DNA of 64,000 bases from Gambelia wislizenii (GCA_030847615.1 JAUMIR010000001.1:61269501-61333500); one strand, 5' to 3'. Positions 1 to 11,508 are shown, counted from the first letter of the stretch. Notes: generated by a model not told the origin, from the letters alone. Program-made: numbers and translations.

Positions 1-408
1 GAAGCCTTGAAATCCCGAGTTGTAGCCAACACCCCTCCACAAATGCAATATACTGCAGATGCACCCCCATCTACAATTAAACCCCAGGGGACTCAAGCAT
101 CCCTATGCAAACCTAGCTCAAGGGAAAAACAGTCTTCACTGCCACCTACCTCATCTCCTAAGCCAAAGAATGCCCCCCTCACTAAAGAGATGGGATCCTT
201 GCTTGCTTCTGATCCTCATTTCACTTCCCATGCTGCATTGGTTCTTCCAATCTCCCTTCCAGAACAGGCAGGGCAAGAAGAACAGGAATGTGACTCACTA
301 CCCCTCCATCCTCAGAGGAGGACACAGCCACAGTCAACCCAGTCATTTAACCAACTGCCATCAGATGAATTACCCATTCAGCCTGTGCCCTGCAATGCGA
401 CTGCCTGA
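1..408 (+). CDS. C-terminal part of an upstream LINE frame (partial)
   Basis: The frame is open from base 1 to a TGA at 406-408 and has no start inside the window, so it is the end of a longer frame. The roughly 135 visible residues are rich in Pro, Ser, Gln and Thr with no recognisable domain, which suits either the tail of an ORF1 or a linker ahead of the endonuclease. It lies in the same reading frame as the following EN-RT frame, and the ten codons between the TGA and the ATG at 439 are all sense codons. The TGA is therefore either a natural ORF1 stop with re-initiation, a read-through stop, or a nonsense mutation in a single long ORF. Confidence 0.5.
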   Translation, partial: EALKSRVVANTPPQMQYTADAPPSTIKPQGTQASLCKPSSREKQSSLPPTSSPKPKNAPLTKEMGSLLASDPHFTSHAALVLPISLPEQAGQEEQECDSLPLHPQRRTQPQSTQSFNQLPSDELPIQPVPCNATA

Positions 409-438
409 CCTCCAACAGACCAGCACAAGGTGACCCTT

Positions 439-3400
439 ATGACCTGGAACATTGCTGGGTGGCCGACGGCCCGCAGAGATCCCTGTCCTAATGACTTCCT
501 CACCCAATATGACATTATACTGATCCAGGAAACATGGACTAATAAGGATCTGTTATTAAATGGTTTTCACTCATTCTCAATTCCGGCAGAGCCAGGGAAA
601 AAGCATGGAAGAGCTAGAGGCGTCCTGGGCGTCCTGGTCTCCACCACCCTACGTGCCATAACAAGGCCTCTTTCTACTTTTAAAACACATGCCATGGCAG
701 TGCTAATTCAATTTAACCATTGCACTTTGCTGATAATAAATGCCTACATGCCTCCAATGAAGAAGAAATCCCAAATCAGAGGCCTGTGGGCTGAATTGGA
801 ATCATATACTGCTAATCTCATGTTGCAGAACCCAAATGCATTTGTAATTTTGGGAGGTGATTTGAATGCCAGACTGGGCCCCAATAATCATACCCTATAT
901 GCCCATCACAAATGCCCTCCTCCTGATTTTGAAGACGATGGAACCCACCTCATCCGATGCTCAAAGGACAAGAAATCAAACTTTGCAGGACTTTGTCTGG
1001 ATCAAACAGCATTCAGGCTGAACCTTCAAATCCTAAATGGTGCCCTGAAAAATGACTGCCCAGCTGAATTCACTTATCTCTCTGGGTCCAGAATGAGTGC
1101 CATTGATTACATAATCATTTCCAGGGACCTTCTTCCCTATGCCAAGGAATTAGAAGTTATGCCCAGATTTGAAAGTGATCATTTACCAATTCGGCTACAG
1201 CTTAGCGACTTCACTCAGGAGACACACACCAGGGAGCGCTATCATCTCTCTGTGACACCATCAGGAAGGACTTATCGCCGAGCTAAATGGACCCCCCAAC
1301 TAAACCAAACAATAAGTGAGGTATTGGCTTCAGACCAACTTCAGCATCTTAGGACTGCCCTGATATCAGCTGAGTCCCCTGATGAAATCTTGGAAAATTA
1401 CAATACACTTACCCAAGCTTTACACCAATATCTAATCTGTCAAAATAGCGCACATCAGCGGAAACAACAACAGCACCACTCCAAACCATGGTTTGACAAG
1501 GAATGTGTTAATGCTAAAAAAGCCCTCATTGATATTTATCAAGGTTACCTATCTAATAACATTCCAGATGCTGCACAAATGCTGCTTCAGCAGAAAAGAG
1601 ACTACAAAAAGTTGCTGAGGAACAAGAAAAAAGAAGCCATGAAGAATGAGTGGACACAACTTATCCAGGCAGTCAGATCCAACAACACAGCTCTATTCTG
1701 GCATATTACATCAAGTTCCCAGAGAAATGGGCCAGCTACAGTGGATTGTCACATCCCTCCAGGGATATGGGAGGATCACTTTCAAGCACTTTATAAGGAC
1801 AACTACATTGAAAGTGGATGCACTAGCCAAAATATAGAAAATATCCAAGAGTGGCCACCAGTGACAGCGACAGAGATCAAGAACCTTGTAGCCCAGCTGA
1901 GAATGGGGAAGGCTCCAGGAGAAGACTTAATACCTGCAGAAGCCATTAAAAACAACCTTGAATTTTGGGCCCCTATCCTGGCCTCACTTTTCACCTGTAT
2001 CGACAAATATGGTCGAGCACCCAAGGATTGGGGTCTTGCAATCATCGTCCCCATATATAAAAAAGGAAGCAAGGATGATCCTGTCAACTACAGACCAATT
2101 AGTCTCCTCAGTACAATCAGCAAACTCTATGCAAGACACTTACAGTGGAAATTTCAGACCTGGTTGGAACAAGAAAACATACTTGCAGAAGAACAAGCTG
2201 GCTTTAGGGAAGGCCGCTCCACCATAGATCAGTGCCTTGTACTCCACCACCTTATTGAAAAATACTCCACCTGCAGCACAGTTTCTCTCTATGCTGCCTT
2301 CATAGACTTTAAAGCAGCTTTTGACTCTATACCCCGAACCAAACTGTGGAAAAAACTGGAGGCTTCTTCGATCGACCGACGTTTACTCCATCTAATTCGT
2401 ATGCTGCATGAAGGGACCTCATTAAAAGTAAGATGTAACCCCCAGGGACATCTCACCAATGACATTGTCACTGAGAAGGGTGTCAAGCAAGGTTGCATTC
2501 TAGCTCCACTCCTGTTTAACTTCTACATTAATGATTTGGTGGATCACCTCAACAACACTAACTTCCACCCCCCAAAATTAAAGGGAAGGCATATTTCAAC
2601 GCTGCTTTATGCGGATGATGCAGCAGTACTTTCAAGATCTCCCATTGGACTAAAAAGAGCCCTAAGAGCACTAACATATTATTGCCGAGTGGAACAGCTA
2701 GAACTCAACTATCAAAAAACTAAAATCATGGCATTCGCTAAAAGGCCTAAGAACTACAACTGGAATATAGATGGCCACAAGATTGAACAGGTCTCTTGCT
2801 TCAAATACCTGGGGGTAATTTTTCAAGCCACTGGTAGTAGGAAAGCGCATGGAGAGTATGCTGCTTGCAATGCACAGAGGAGCACAACAACCATTCTCAA
2901 ATTTCTTAAGACAAGAGGAGGCCACTACTTACCTGCAGCGCTCAAACTTTTTGAAGCCAAACCAGTAGCACAACTGCTTTATGGATCCCAATTGGGACCC
3001 TTCCCCAACCCTGCTCCATTAGAACTTGTCCAATCCAAATTCTTAAGATCAGCTTTCCAAACTCCAAAATGTGTCTCTAACGCAGCTCTGAGACTGGAGT
3101 CAGGATTTATGAAAATGGAGGCCAGAGTGTGGGTGACCATACTCAACTACTGGCTCAGACTATCCCTCTTTCCCACTGGCCTTGCTCCACTAACCTTAAG
3201 TGATGATTTCCAATCCAGCTGGAAACAGACAGTGATGACTAAAATCTCAATGCTGGGCCTTTCCCCAGTTCTTCTGCTAAGCCTGGGATATGATAGGGCA
3301 AAAGCTACTATCAAACAACGGGTAGCAGATATAGAGCGACAACTGGACATAGCCAGTACTCCAACCTTCATTGCTAGTGACTCCAATAGATATCTGGCCT

Positions 3401-3771
3401 CACCTTTGGCATACTTAGCAACACTTGAAATACCTAAACATCGAAGGGCCTTTACTCTTGCACGGTGTCATGCCCTCCCTTCAGCTGTCCTTGAAGGCCG
3501 ATACAAGAAGATCCCCTTCTCAGACAGACTGTGCCCCTGCAACTCAGGCCAAATAGAAACAACAGAGCATGTATTCCTCCAGTGCTCATACTACAGGGAC
3601 ATACGTCTCAGACTTATTTCACCCCTGTTGCATAAATATCAAGGGCACACTGGACAATTCTACATAAACTTGTTGCTTTCAGACACCAACCCAGGAACAA
3701 CTTATAATGTTGCCAGATTCTGCGCAGCTGCGGTTAAAATTCGTCAGACAATGTCCTCAGCAGTAGAATAG
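439..3771 (+). CDS. LINE endonuclease-reverse transcriptase polyprotein
   Basis: The protein nicks target DNA and copies the element RNA at the nick. The first ATG is at 439; the frame is open a little further upstream from a GTG at 430. The N-terminal 260 residues form an APE-type endonuclease: TWNIAGW at the start, an IQETW block, GGDLNARLG, and a closing SDHLPI block. The reverse transcriptase follows, with a GKAPGEDLIPAEA finger motif, YRPISLLS, an FIDFKAAFDS block, GVKQGCILAPLLF and the catalytic YADD at residues 724-727. A C-x-C...H...C cluster (about residues 1032, 1034, 1044, 1049) sits near the end. All 1110 codons are uninterrupted, so this copy is young. No RNase H domain is evident. 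Confidence 0.85.
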   Translation: MTWNIAGWPTARRDPCPNDFLTQYDIILIQETWTNKDLLLNGFHSFSIPAEPGKKHGRARGVLGVLVSTTLRAITRPLSTFKTHAMAVLIQFNHCTLLIINAYMPPMKKKSQIRGLWAELESYTANLMLQNPNAFVILGGDLNARLGPNNHTLYAHHKCPPPDFEDDGTHLIRCSKDKKSNFAGLCLDQTAFRLNLQILNGALKNDCPAEFTYLSGSRMSAIDYIIISRDLLPYAKELEVMPRFESDHLPIRLQLSDFTQETHTRERYHLSVTPSGRTYRRAKWTPQLNQTISEVLASDQLQHLRTALISAESPDEILENYNTLTQALHQYLICQNSAHQRKQQQHHSKPWFDKECVNAKKALIDIYQGYLSNNIPDAAQMLLQQKRDYKKLLRNKKKEAMKNEWTQLIQAVRSNNTALFWHITSSSQRNGPATVDCHIPPGIWEDHFQALYKDNYIESGCTSQNIENIQEWPPVTATEIKNLVAQLRMGKAPGEDLIPAEAIKNNLEFWAPILASLFTCIDKYGRAPKDWGLAIIVPIYKKGSKDDPVNYRPISLLSTISKLYARHLQWKFQTWLEQENILAEEQAGFREGRSTIDQCLVLHHLIEKYSTCSTVSLYAAFIDFKAAFDSIPRTKLWKKLEASSIDRRLLHLIRMLHEGTSLKVRCNPQGHLTNDIVTEKGVKQGCILAPLLFNFYINDLVDHLNNTNFHPPKLKGRHISTLLYADDAAVLSRSPIGLKRALRALTYYCRVEQLELNYQKTKIMAFAKRPKNYNWNIDGHKIEQVSCFKYLGVIFQATGSRKAHGEYAACNAQRSTTTILKFLKTRGGHYLPAALKLFEAKPVAQLLYGSQLGPFPNPAPLELVQSKFLRSAFQTPKCVSNAALRLESGFMKMEARVWVTILNYWLRLSLFPTGLAPLTLSDDFQSSWKQTVMTKISMLGLSPVLLLSLGYDRAKATIKQRVADIERQLDIASTPTFIASDSNRYLASPLAYLATLEIPKHRRAFTLARCHALPSAVLEGRYKKIPFSDRLCPCNSGQIETTEHVFLQCSYYRDIRLRLISPLLHKYQGHTGQFYINLLLSDTNPGTTYNVARFCAAAVKIRQTMSSAVE

Positions 3772-3907
3772 TGTCAACCTATTCTTGTTATCTTGTTATA
3801 CTTGTTATACTGGAGCTAACATTTTAAATACTGCTTTTAGCCTGTTTTTATTCTGTGATCTTACCTTTATTCTGTATCCCCTTTTTACCTGTGCTGGTCT
3901 ATGACCG

Positions 3908-3942
3908 TAATAAAGATTCTATTCTATTCTATTCTATTCTAT
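3908..3942 (+). repeat. 3' tail of the LINE: poly(A) signal and ATTCT pentamers
   Basis: An AATAAA is followed directly by about five copies of ATTCT, marking the 3' end of the Vingi-like LINE. The related minus-strand copy at 5487-6243 has a trinucleotide (TAC/ACT) tail instead. Confidence 0.75.
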
Positions 3943-4520
3943 AGTGTTAAGGAAAATGCAACATGGGACATACAGTGAAAGAAATAAAATATGTATGTAA
4001 AAGTCACAATGACTAAGCAAGAGCAATTATGAAGCTACACAGGTGAAACTGCTAATGTAATCTAGAAGTCCTGAGAGCCAAGGACAGAGGTACTGAATGC
4101 AGAATGGAAACACCTGAGAATCATTAAGTGTACAAGGTGAAATGTTGAAATACATGGGTTGGTCTTAAGTATGGGTGGAACTACGTGGACCAATCAGAAT
4201 GGAAGTACACACCCACTGGGTGGAAACTAACTAGTGGGTGGTGATAAACAATGGCTATAAAATTGCAATGTTTGCCAATGTATTGTTGTTGAGTAGAGGT
4301 GGAGTAGTTTGGAGATATTGTGGAGTAGTGTGTAGAGATTGTGATTTGTTGACCATATAGTATATTTATATAGAAGAATAAAGTAGGTTTTATATAAAAC
4401 TACTGAGTTGCCTGAGTGAATCCTGGAGACGTTTTGGAGACACCTGGAGAAGAGTGAGAAGGCTTGGAGAGTTTGTCAGGATCTTCAGCCTATTCTCTGA
4501 AACTCTGCTGCTTTGGAGGA
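3943..4520 (+). repeat. Possible solitary LTR
   Basis: The stretch has no ORF. It contains a TATA-like GGCTATAAAAT at about 4252-4262 and an AATAAAG at about 4376, some 120 bases apart, which is the usual U3-R layout of a retroviral or retrotransposon LTR. I could not fix clean TG...CA ends or target duplications, so this remains a guess. Confidence 0.3.
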
Positions 4521-4659
4521 AAGCATTAACCACTGATCTAAGCTGGTCGGCTCTGCTGCTTAACAAGGTGGTGAGTTTGAGCCAGAGGTGGAGAGCTACA
4601 ACTCCCATCATCCCTGACATATAGGGCCTCCAGAGGCCCTGTGGTTGCTTTGGCAGGGG

Positions 4660-4746
4660 AGGGGGAGGGCAATTGTTATTCGCAGATTTTTCACATTCGC
4701 GGGGGTCTGGGGAACCTAACCCCCGCGAATGTAAAGAGATGACTGT
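4660..4746 (-). mobile_element. Terminal fragment of a Tigger-like (pogo/mariner) DNA transposon
   Basis: Read on the minus strand, the sequence begins TACAGTCATC and runs into a perfect 14-bp hairpin stem (4693-4706 pairing with 4719-4732) built on ACATTCGCGGGGGT. This layout, a CAGTCATC start followed by a CG-rich palindrome, matches the ends of Tigger transposons known from mammals. Only one end is present and it abuts the L1 at 4747. Confidence 0.5.
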
Positions 4747-6340
4747 AAAGACAAAAAAATTGGAGAAAACAACAGACAAAATAAATTTAGAACAGGTGCA
4801 AAATCAAGAGAAAAATCTAGAAATACAAATGAAGATAAGAGAGAACTGTCTGAAATTAAGAGGGTTGGCAGAATTGGAAAATGAGGATTTATATGATAGG
4901 ATTGTACCAAGATGAGCAGAATATATTAACATCCCTCAAGAAAGGATGGAATTTGAGGTGGATCGAATTTTTAGAATTAACTCAAAGATTGCTAGACAAA
5001 GAATGCTACCTCGTGATATTGTTATATAGTTCACTAGAGGAAAGATTAGAGATCAAATATTGCAGGAAAACTTTGAAACTATACTGCTAATAGAGGACTA
5101 TGAAATTGAGATATATAAAGATATCCCACCACAAATATTGAAGAAAAGAAAGGATTATCAATTTATCATTTCAAAGCTCCGAAGAAAGGGCATACAGTAC
5201 AGGTGGGAAAGGATAGAAGGCATAATGGTTACTTACAATCAGAGGAAATACAGATTGAATACGGTAAAGAAAGCGAAAGACTTTATAGTGAAATTCATGA
5301 AAGATTTGGGGGACAATGAGAAAACCACAAAAGATGAAAGTGAAAGGCAAAAAACCCCAAAAGAAGGGATAGATGAGAGGAGGGAGAAACAAACAGATGA
5401 GATAGAAAACATGAGAGGTAGCAGAGAGGATAGTGAAAGAAATTTAGAGGGAAATGAGGGCAGCGAGGAAGAGGAATTGGAGGTAGTAGTAGTAGTAGTA
5501 TAAATTTATTCGGTCATTGACCAACAGAATCAAAATTATAGGTACAGTACAATGCAATTACAATAAAAATTCAAGAATTTCTAAACACAATTATTAAATA
5601 TTAAAATCATACAAGTAAAAATTAAATCTTTTAGCACTTCAAAATAAAAGTTCAGGCATGTCCAGGGCCATACGCCATTTCTCCTGAGATTCGTTACTTC
5701 CCCTTCAGTCCTTACCAAATTGACTTTGTTATTTCCCAATGACCATGTAAAGAGGTTATATCAACAATATAGCAAAATTGGTACCTCATATAAAACCATA
5801 TACGGCCAGCATAATCAAACTGAAATGGCAACCACAATAGAAAACAGTGATTTCCAGCCATATTCTGAGAAATTACAATCACTATCTTTGGCATCGAGAG
5901 CTAAAAGCTCAGACGTGCCCAGGGCCAGACGTCATGACTTCCTTGGTTCCATTGTTAACTGCCTCAGTCTTACAGACACACAGCTTGCCTACTTTAATTC
6001 CCATTAACCCATTTGAGGTCGCAGCTTACATACAATATAGCAAAACTTTGCTACCTTAAATACAACCTCAGGTACCTGATTATTTAGAAGATTGTGGATA
6101 TAAAAGGCATCAGGGTGACCAGGGTATTTCTCTAGAAGGGGGGTAATCAACTGATGACGGATGTCTCTATAGAATTGACAATACAAAAAGACATGCTCAA
6201 TGGTTTCAATTGCACCCACATCGCAAGGACAAAGGCGGGATTCGGAATTGGAGGTAGAGGGAATTGAAGAGGAAGAAGAAGCGGGTGAAATAGAAAGTGA
6301 TGAAGGATTATTAGAAGAGGTAGAAGATGAAAGAATTTGA
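4747..6340 (+). pseudogene. L1 ORF1 (RNA-binding protein) pseudogene
   Basis: ORF1 encodes the trimeric nucleic-acid chaperone of L1. The visible parts are a coiled-coil segment (about 4750-4830), an RRM-like block including RENCLKLRGLAE (about 4835-4875), and a C-terminal domain continuing in other frames to about 5320. A Glu-rich acidic tail follows. The reading frame shifts near 4915 and 5060. Inside the acidic tail a 757-bp element has been inserted at 5487; the tail resumes at 6244 and ends with a TGA at 6338-6340. The start codon is missing because the L1 is truncated at 4747. Confidence 0.7.
5487..6243 (-). mobile_element. 5'-truncated Vingi-like LINE inserted in L1 ORF1
   Basis: On the minus strand this carries the last 70 or so codons of a Vingi-like EN-RT protein (6219-6004, including the IEHVFLYCQFYRDIR block that matches residues near 1042-1056 of the protein at 439-3771). 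A 3' UTR of about 500 bases follows, with a polyadenylation-like AATAAA and a tail of about five trinucleotides (plus-strand TAG repeats at 5484-5500). It is flanked by a 14-bp target duplication, GGAATTGGAGGTAG, at 5473-5486 and 6244-6257. It is younger than the L1 it interrupts. Confidence 0.8.
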
Positions 6341-6420
6341 AAAGAAGAAATTAAAAAATTGTTAAAGAAGAATAAAATAAAAATACTATAATAAATAAGT
6401 ATATAAATAAAACATTAAAC

Positions 6421-9400
6421 ATGAAAATAAGACTGATATCTTAGAATGTTAGAGGGATGAACTCCCCAAATAAGAGAAACAAAATATTTCATAGATTGAA
6501 GAAAATGAATGCTGATATTATATGTATCCAGGAAACGCATATAAAGAATAAAGATTAGAGATTATTAAGAAATAGAAGGCTGGGTCAAGAATTCATAAAT
6601 TCTGGACAAGAAAAAAAAAGGAATAGTCACATATGTGAATAGGAAGTGAGTAGTGAAAGAGGTTCTGTCCGATCCAAATGGAAGATGTATAGGAGTGGAG
6701 ACTAATTTATTGGGGGAAAAATACTGTGATTATAGGAGTATATGCTCCATCCGAGAACAAAGATGGGTTCTATAGAAATTTGATGAAAACAGTCCTCAAT
6801 ATAGATCATGACAGCCTAATATTTTTAGAGGACTGGAATGGTGTTCTGGACCCAACAAAAGATAGAACATCGAGAAGTTTGAAGAAAAAGGAGAAACAGG
6901 GGAAACTGCCAAAATCCTTTTGGAGATTTATGGAAAACTTATCGCTTAGTGAAGTATGGAGGCATTTATATGGAGAAAGGACAGAGTACACTTATTTTTC
7001 AGATTATCATAAGTCCTCCTCCTGGATAGACATGTTTTTAGTCTCCAAGAATGTTATAACAAATTTGGAAAAGATGGAAACACTTCCAAAGGTATTATCG
7101 GACCACAACTTAATATCGTTAACAATCAAAGGTCACAAGAGAGAATATAATTGAAGACTTAAGGAAACACTATTACAAGATGAAAAAATACAAGATAAAA
7201 TAAAACAAGCATTAAAAAATTACTTTGAAGAAAATAAAGAAGGAGAAACAATGATTCAAAATGTATGGGACACTAGCAAAGCAGTACTAAAGAGGGATAC
7301 TTATGCAACTAAACTGGGAACAATATAAAAGAAGAAGAGAGAAAATGCAAAAGTTACAAGAGGCTTTACAAAAGAAAGAGAAAGAACATGAAAATGATAC
7401 AGCAAATGAGGTAGTGAAGAAAGAATTGAAGATAATACAAGACCAAATGAAGATGAATTATATGGAGGAAATAGAGAAAAAGATGAGGTTCATGACACAG
7501 AGGTTTTATGAGGGTGGAAATAAAATAGGCAAATGGCTAGCCTATAAGCTGAGAAAAGAACAAGAGAAAAAACAGATATTGAGAATAAGTGAAAACGGTA
7601 ATACAATAACAAACTCAGATAAAATTAGAAATTGTTTTCAGAGATATTATGGTAACCTGTTTAAGGAACGACAACTGAAGGAAGAAAGGGAAATTAAAAT
7701 TAAAAAATATCTGGAATCACGAAACTTACAGAAAATAAGTGATATGGACAGAGACGAATTAGATAAACGAATAATAATTGGAGAAATCGAGCAGGCGTTG
7801 AAGAAATTAAAAAATGGGAAAACTCTGGGTCCGGATGGATTCCCAGCAATATATTATGAAATGTTTGAAGGGGAATTAAAGATACCATTATTAAAAGTAT
7901 TCAACACAATATTAAGTGAAGGGGAAATGCCAGCTTCATGGGGAAATGCAAACATTTCCCTAATACCAAAAGAAAACAAAAACCCAGAGGAATTAGGTAA
8001 TTACAGACCTATTGTGTTATTAAACACAGATTACAAAATTTTTACGATAATCATGGCAGAAAAACTGAAGAAAATCTTGAATGAATGGATTGGAAAAGAA
8101 CAAACAGGTTTTTTACCAAATAGACACTTGAGATATAATATAAGGAAGATAATAAGCCTAACGGAATATTTTGATAAAATCCTGGGAAAAAGTTTGCCTT
8201 GATATGCCTAGATGCAGGAAAAGGCTTTTGATAGCATAAATTAGGTCTGTATGATAGAAACTTTGAAAACCATGGGTATAGGACAAAAATTATTGAATGG
8301 AATTAAAGCAATATATAAAGAGAAGATAGCTCAAATTATCATAAATGGTCAACGAACAGAGAAAATAAGGATGGAGAAAGGGGTCCGTCAAGGATGCCCT
8401 CTCTCCCCCTTATTATTCATTACAGTTTTAGAAATTTTGTGTAAGGAAATAATACAAAATGAAGAAATACAAGGAGTTCAAATAAAGAACCGTACCTATA
8501 AAATATCTGCATTTGCAGACGATTTGGCGATAACACTAGAAGACCCAGTGAAATCAATTCAAAAGTTACAGAAAATATTAGAAAGATTTGGGGAAATATC
8601 TTGAATAAAGATCAACAGAGATAAGACGGTAATGTTGACAAAAAATATAGAGAAAAGAGAGGAAGAAAAACTAAAAGAAATATCAGGCTTTTGAATAGAG
8701 AAATAAATTAGATATTTTGGGATAATAATTACAAAAAATAATATGGATTTGGCAGAAAATAATTACAAGACAAAATGGAAGGAAATAAGAAAAGATCTAG
8801 AAAATTGGAAACAGCTAAATTTATCATTAATGGGAAGGATAGCAGCGACAAAAATGATGGTACTGCCAAAAATGTTGTACTTATTTCAAAATTTGCCAAT
8901 ATTAAATAACAACAAATTATTTAAAGAATGGGAGAAAGATCTTTCCAGATTCATATGGAATAATAAGAAACCGAGAATCAAATGGAAACTATTGCTGGAA
9001 GAAAAGATTAAAGGGGGTTTAAATCTACCAAATTTGAAATTATACCATCAATCATGTGCAATAGTATGGTTAATTGAATGGTTCTTATTAAGGGATGACA
9101 CGATCTTAACCCTGGAGGGATTTGATTTACGATTCCGTTTTCATGGTTACTTGTGGTACCAGAAGGAAGTAATAGATAGAATGTTCAACAATCATCTGGT
9201 AAGAAAATCTTTATTAAAAGCATGGAAAGAAATAAAAAACAAGATGTATATAAAGATCCCTCTGTGGGTTTCACTTCAAGAAGCCTTTAGGAGAACCGAG
9301 ATGTTACATCTGGAAACATGGTGGACTTATGGAGACTTAATAAAGGTACAAAAATGAAGCAGTAGATTAAAAACAAGAGAAGAATTAGAACTGGAACAGA

Positions 9401-10194
9401 TAAATTCTAACTGGTTCCAATATAGGCAAATTAAGGAGAGATACATTATGGATAGAAAGCTTACAGGAATAGAAGAGTTAAAAACTGAATTAGATGAATT
9501 GATTATGGAAGAAAAAACCTTTAAAATATCAAAGGTATATAAGTTACTGTTAAAGCTTGATCTAGAAGCAGAGACAGTGAAAGATTATATGATTAGATGG
9601 TCTCAAGATGTGAAAAATAATATATTAATAGAAGATTGGGAGGTTCTGTGGAGGAAAAACATGAAATTCACACATAATAGTGAATTAGTGGAGAATTGTT
9701 ACAAAATGCAACATCGATGGTACATGACTCCTTCGAAGCTAGCTAAAATGTATAAAAGCAAGAATCAACAACTGTTGGGAATGTGAGGCTACAGAAGGTA
9801 CTTTTTTCATATGTGGTGGTCCTGCAAAGCTGCGAAATTTTTTTGGAAAAATATACATAATCTGATAAGAAGGATTATTAGAATTGATTTCAGATTTAAA
9901 CCAGAATTATATTTACTAAACATGTTTGACAGAGATTTTCCAAAAGAATTTAAGACTATGATGCTCTGCATGACCACCACAGCACGGATTGTCTATGCAA
10001 GACATTGGAAATTAAAATCAATTCCAGAAAATGATGAATGGATGTGGAAATTATTGGAAGTTGCTCAAAAGGAACAACTCACTTGTTGGATAAAACAGCA
10101 GTCTATAAATTAATTTAGGAAAGAATGGAGAAGTTTGATCGAATATTGGAATGCTGAAGGAAATAGTATAAGAGCAACCTGGTTTATGGATTAA
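6421..10194 (+). pseudogene. L1 ORF2 (endonuclease-reverse transcriptase) pseudogene
   Basis: ORF2 provides the endonuclease and reverse transcriptase of L1. It starts at ATG 6421 (MKIRLIS, then NVRGMNSPNKR), and codon 8 is already a TAG at 6442-6444 where L1 normally has Trp. An ICIQETH block follows, and an endonuclease segment at 6726-7154 ends in SDHNLISL. The reverse transcriptase is spread over 7303-8202 (GKTLGPDGFPA, NYRPIVLLN) and 8251-8604 (GVRQGCPLSPLLF and the catalytic FADD). The C-terminal part is in pieces at 8743-9357, 9448-9786 and 9811-10113, closing with TAA at 10192-10194. At least eight stops or shifts make it inactive. Confidence 0.8.
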
Positions 10195-10570
10195 TGAAAC
10201 TTAAAGGAATTTGTAATAATGAATGTAATTATGTATATGACTTTCTTTGTCGGGGGAATACAGGTGAAAGTATGTATATAGTGATGTAATTGAAGGAAAA
10301 AGGAATCCTTTTTCTAGGAACTAAAGGTATAATACAAATTAATAGAAAATGGATAGAAAGCCAATGTTAGAAATATAATCGAATTCAGACAACAGTGTAA
10401 AGGAAGTAAATGAAATTTTATTATTTGGAACATACTTAAAAATAATAAATAAAAAAAATTCTAAGTAGTGCAAACATCTGTAAGGAGGGTTTTTTTTTTG
10501 TACCAAAGTAACATACTGAAAGTAACATAACAAGTGAGAACAAAGATACTGTACAAATGTAAGGAATAAT
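10195..10570. other. L1 3' UTR and short anonymous spacer
   Basis: A/T-rich sequence with no coding potential. The L1 3' end lies near 10455, judging by the A-rich AATAAATAAA stretch. The remaining 100 bases before the CR1 show nothing recognisable. Confidence 0.4.
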
Positions 10571-11508
10571 GTAGAATCATAGAATCATAGAATTGCAGAG
10601 TTGGAAGAGACCACGAGGGCCATCCAGTCCAACCCGCTGCCACGCAGGAAATCTTGATCAAAGCTTCCCTGACAGATGGCAATCCAGCCTCTGTTTAAAG
10701 ACCTCCAAGGAAGGAGACCTCACCACGCTCCGAGGGAGTGCGTTCCACTGCCGAACAGCTCTGACTGTCAAAAAGTTCCTCCTAATGTTGAGGTGGAATC
10801 TCTGTTCCTGGAGCTTGCATCCATTGCTCCGTGTTCCAGTCTCTGGAGCAAAAGAAAACAAGCCTGATCCATCCTCAGCATGACATCCCTTCAAATACTT
10901 AAACAGGGCTATCGTATCGCCTCTTAACCGTCTTTTTTCCAGGCTAAACATACCCAGCTCCCTAAGTCTCTCCTCATAAGGCATCGTTTCCAGACCTTTC
11001 ACCATTTTAGTTGCCCTTCTCTAGACATGCTCCAATTTGTCAATATCCTTTTTTAATTGTGGTGCCCAGAACTGGACACAGTATTCTAAGTGAGGTCTGA
11101 CCAAGGCAGAATAGAGTGGCACTATTACTTCCCTTGATCTAGATACTATACGTTTATTGATACAGCCCAAAATCGCATTGGCCTTTTTAGCTGCCGCATC
11201 ACACTGTTGACTCATGTTCAACTTGTGGTCTACTAGGACTCCTAGATCCCTTTCGCACGTAGTCTCATTCAGCCAGGTCTCTCCCATCCTATTACTATGC
11301 ATTTCATTTTTCCGTCCTAAATGCAGTACTTTACATTTCTCCATATTGAATTTCATTTTGTTAGCTTTGGCCCAGCTCTCCAGTCTATCCAGGTCATTCT
11401 GAATTTTGATCCTGTCCTCTAGGGTATTAGTTACTCCTCCTAATTTGGTGTCATCTGCAAATTTGATAAGTATGCCCTTAATTCCCTCATCCAAGTCATT
11501 GATAAAGA
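10571..11508 (-). mobile_element. CR1 LINE 3' fragment (5'-truncated)
   Basis: The plus strand begins with the inverted CR1 end (ATAGAATCATAGAATC). On the minus strand it encodes the CR1 ORF2 C-terminus in two pieces: 11508-11021 ([19 protein letters not shown] with the catalytic FADD, then [14 protein letters not shown] and [12 protein letters not shown]) and 11005-10658 (RGDTIALFKYLKG). A stop near 11010-11020 separates them. It is truncated just before the FADD block. Confidence 0.85.

Larger units (their letters stand above)
1..3942 (+). mobile_element. Near-intact APE-type LINE, Vingi/I-group-like
   Basis: This non-LTR retrotransposon enters from beyond the left edge. It carries an endonuclease-reverse transcriptase frame (439-3771), a short 3' UTR, an AATAAA at about 3910 and a tail of ATTCT pentamers ending near 3942. 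The order of an AP endonuclease, a YADD-type reverse transcriptase and a C-terminal C-x-C...H...C cluster fits the I/Ingi/Vingi side of the LINE tree; Vingi elements are known in lizards. The clade is my inference and would need an RT tree. Two older relatives lie at 5487-6243 (minus) and 29998-30975 (plus), so the family has been active more than once in this lineage. Confidence 0.8.
4747..10460 (+). mobile_element. L1 LINE, degraded, split by a later LINE insertion
   Basis: An AT-rich L1 on the plus strand that starts inside ORF1, contains most of ORF2 and ends in an A/T-rich 3' UTR near 10460. Frameshifts and stops break both ORFs. A 5'-truncated Vingi-like element sits in its ORF1 tail at 5487-6243. 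Confidence 0.8.
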
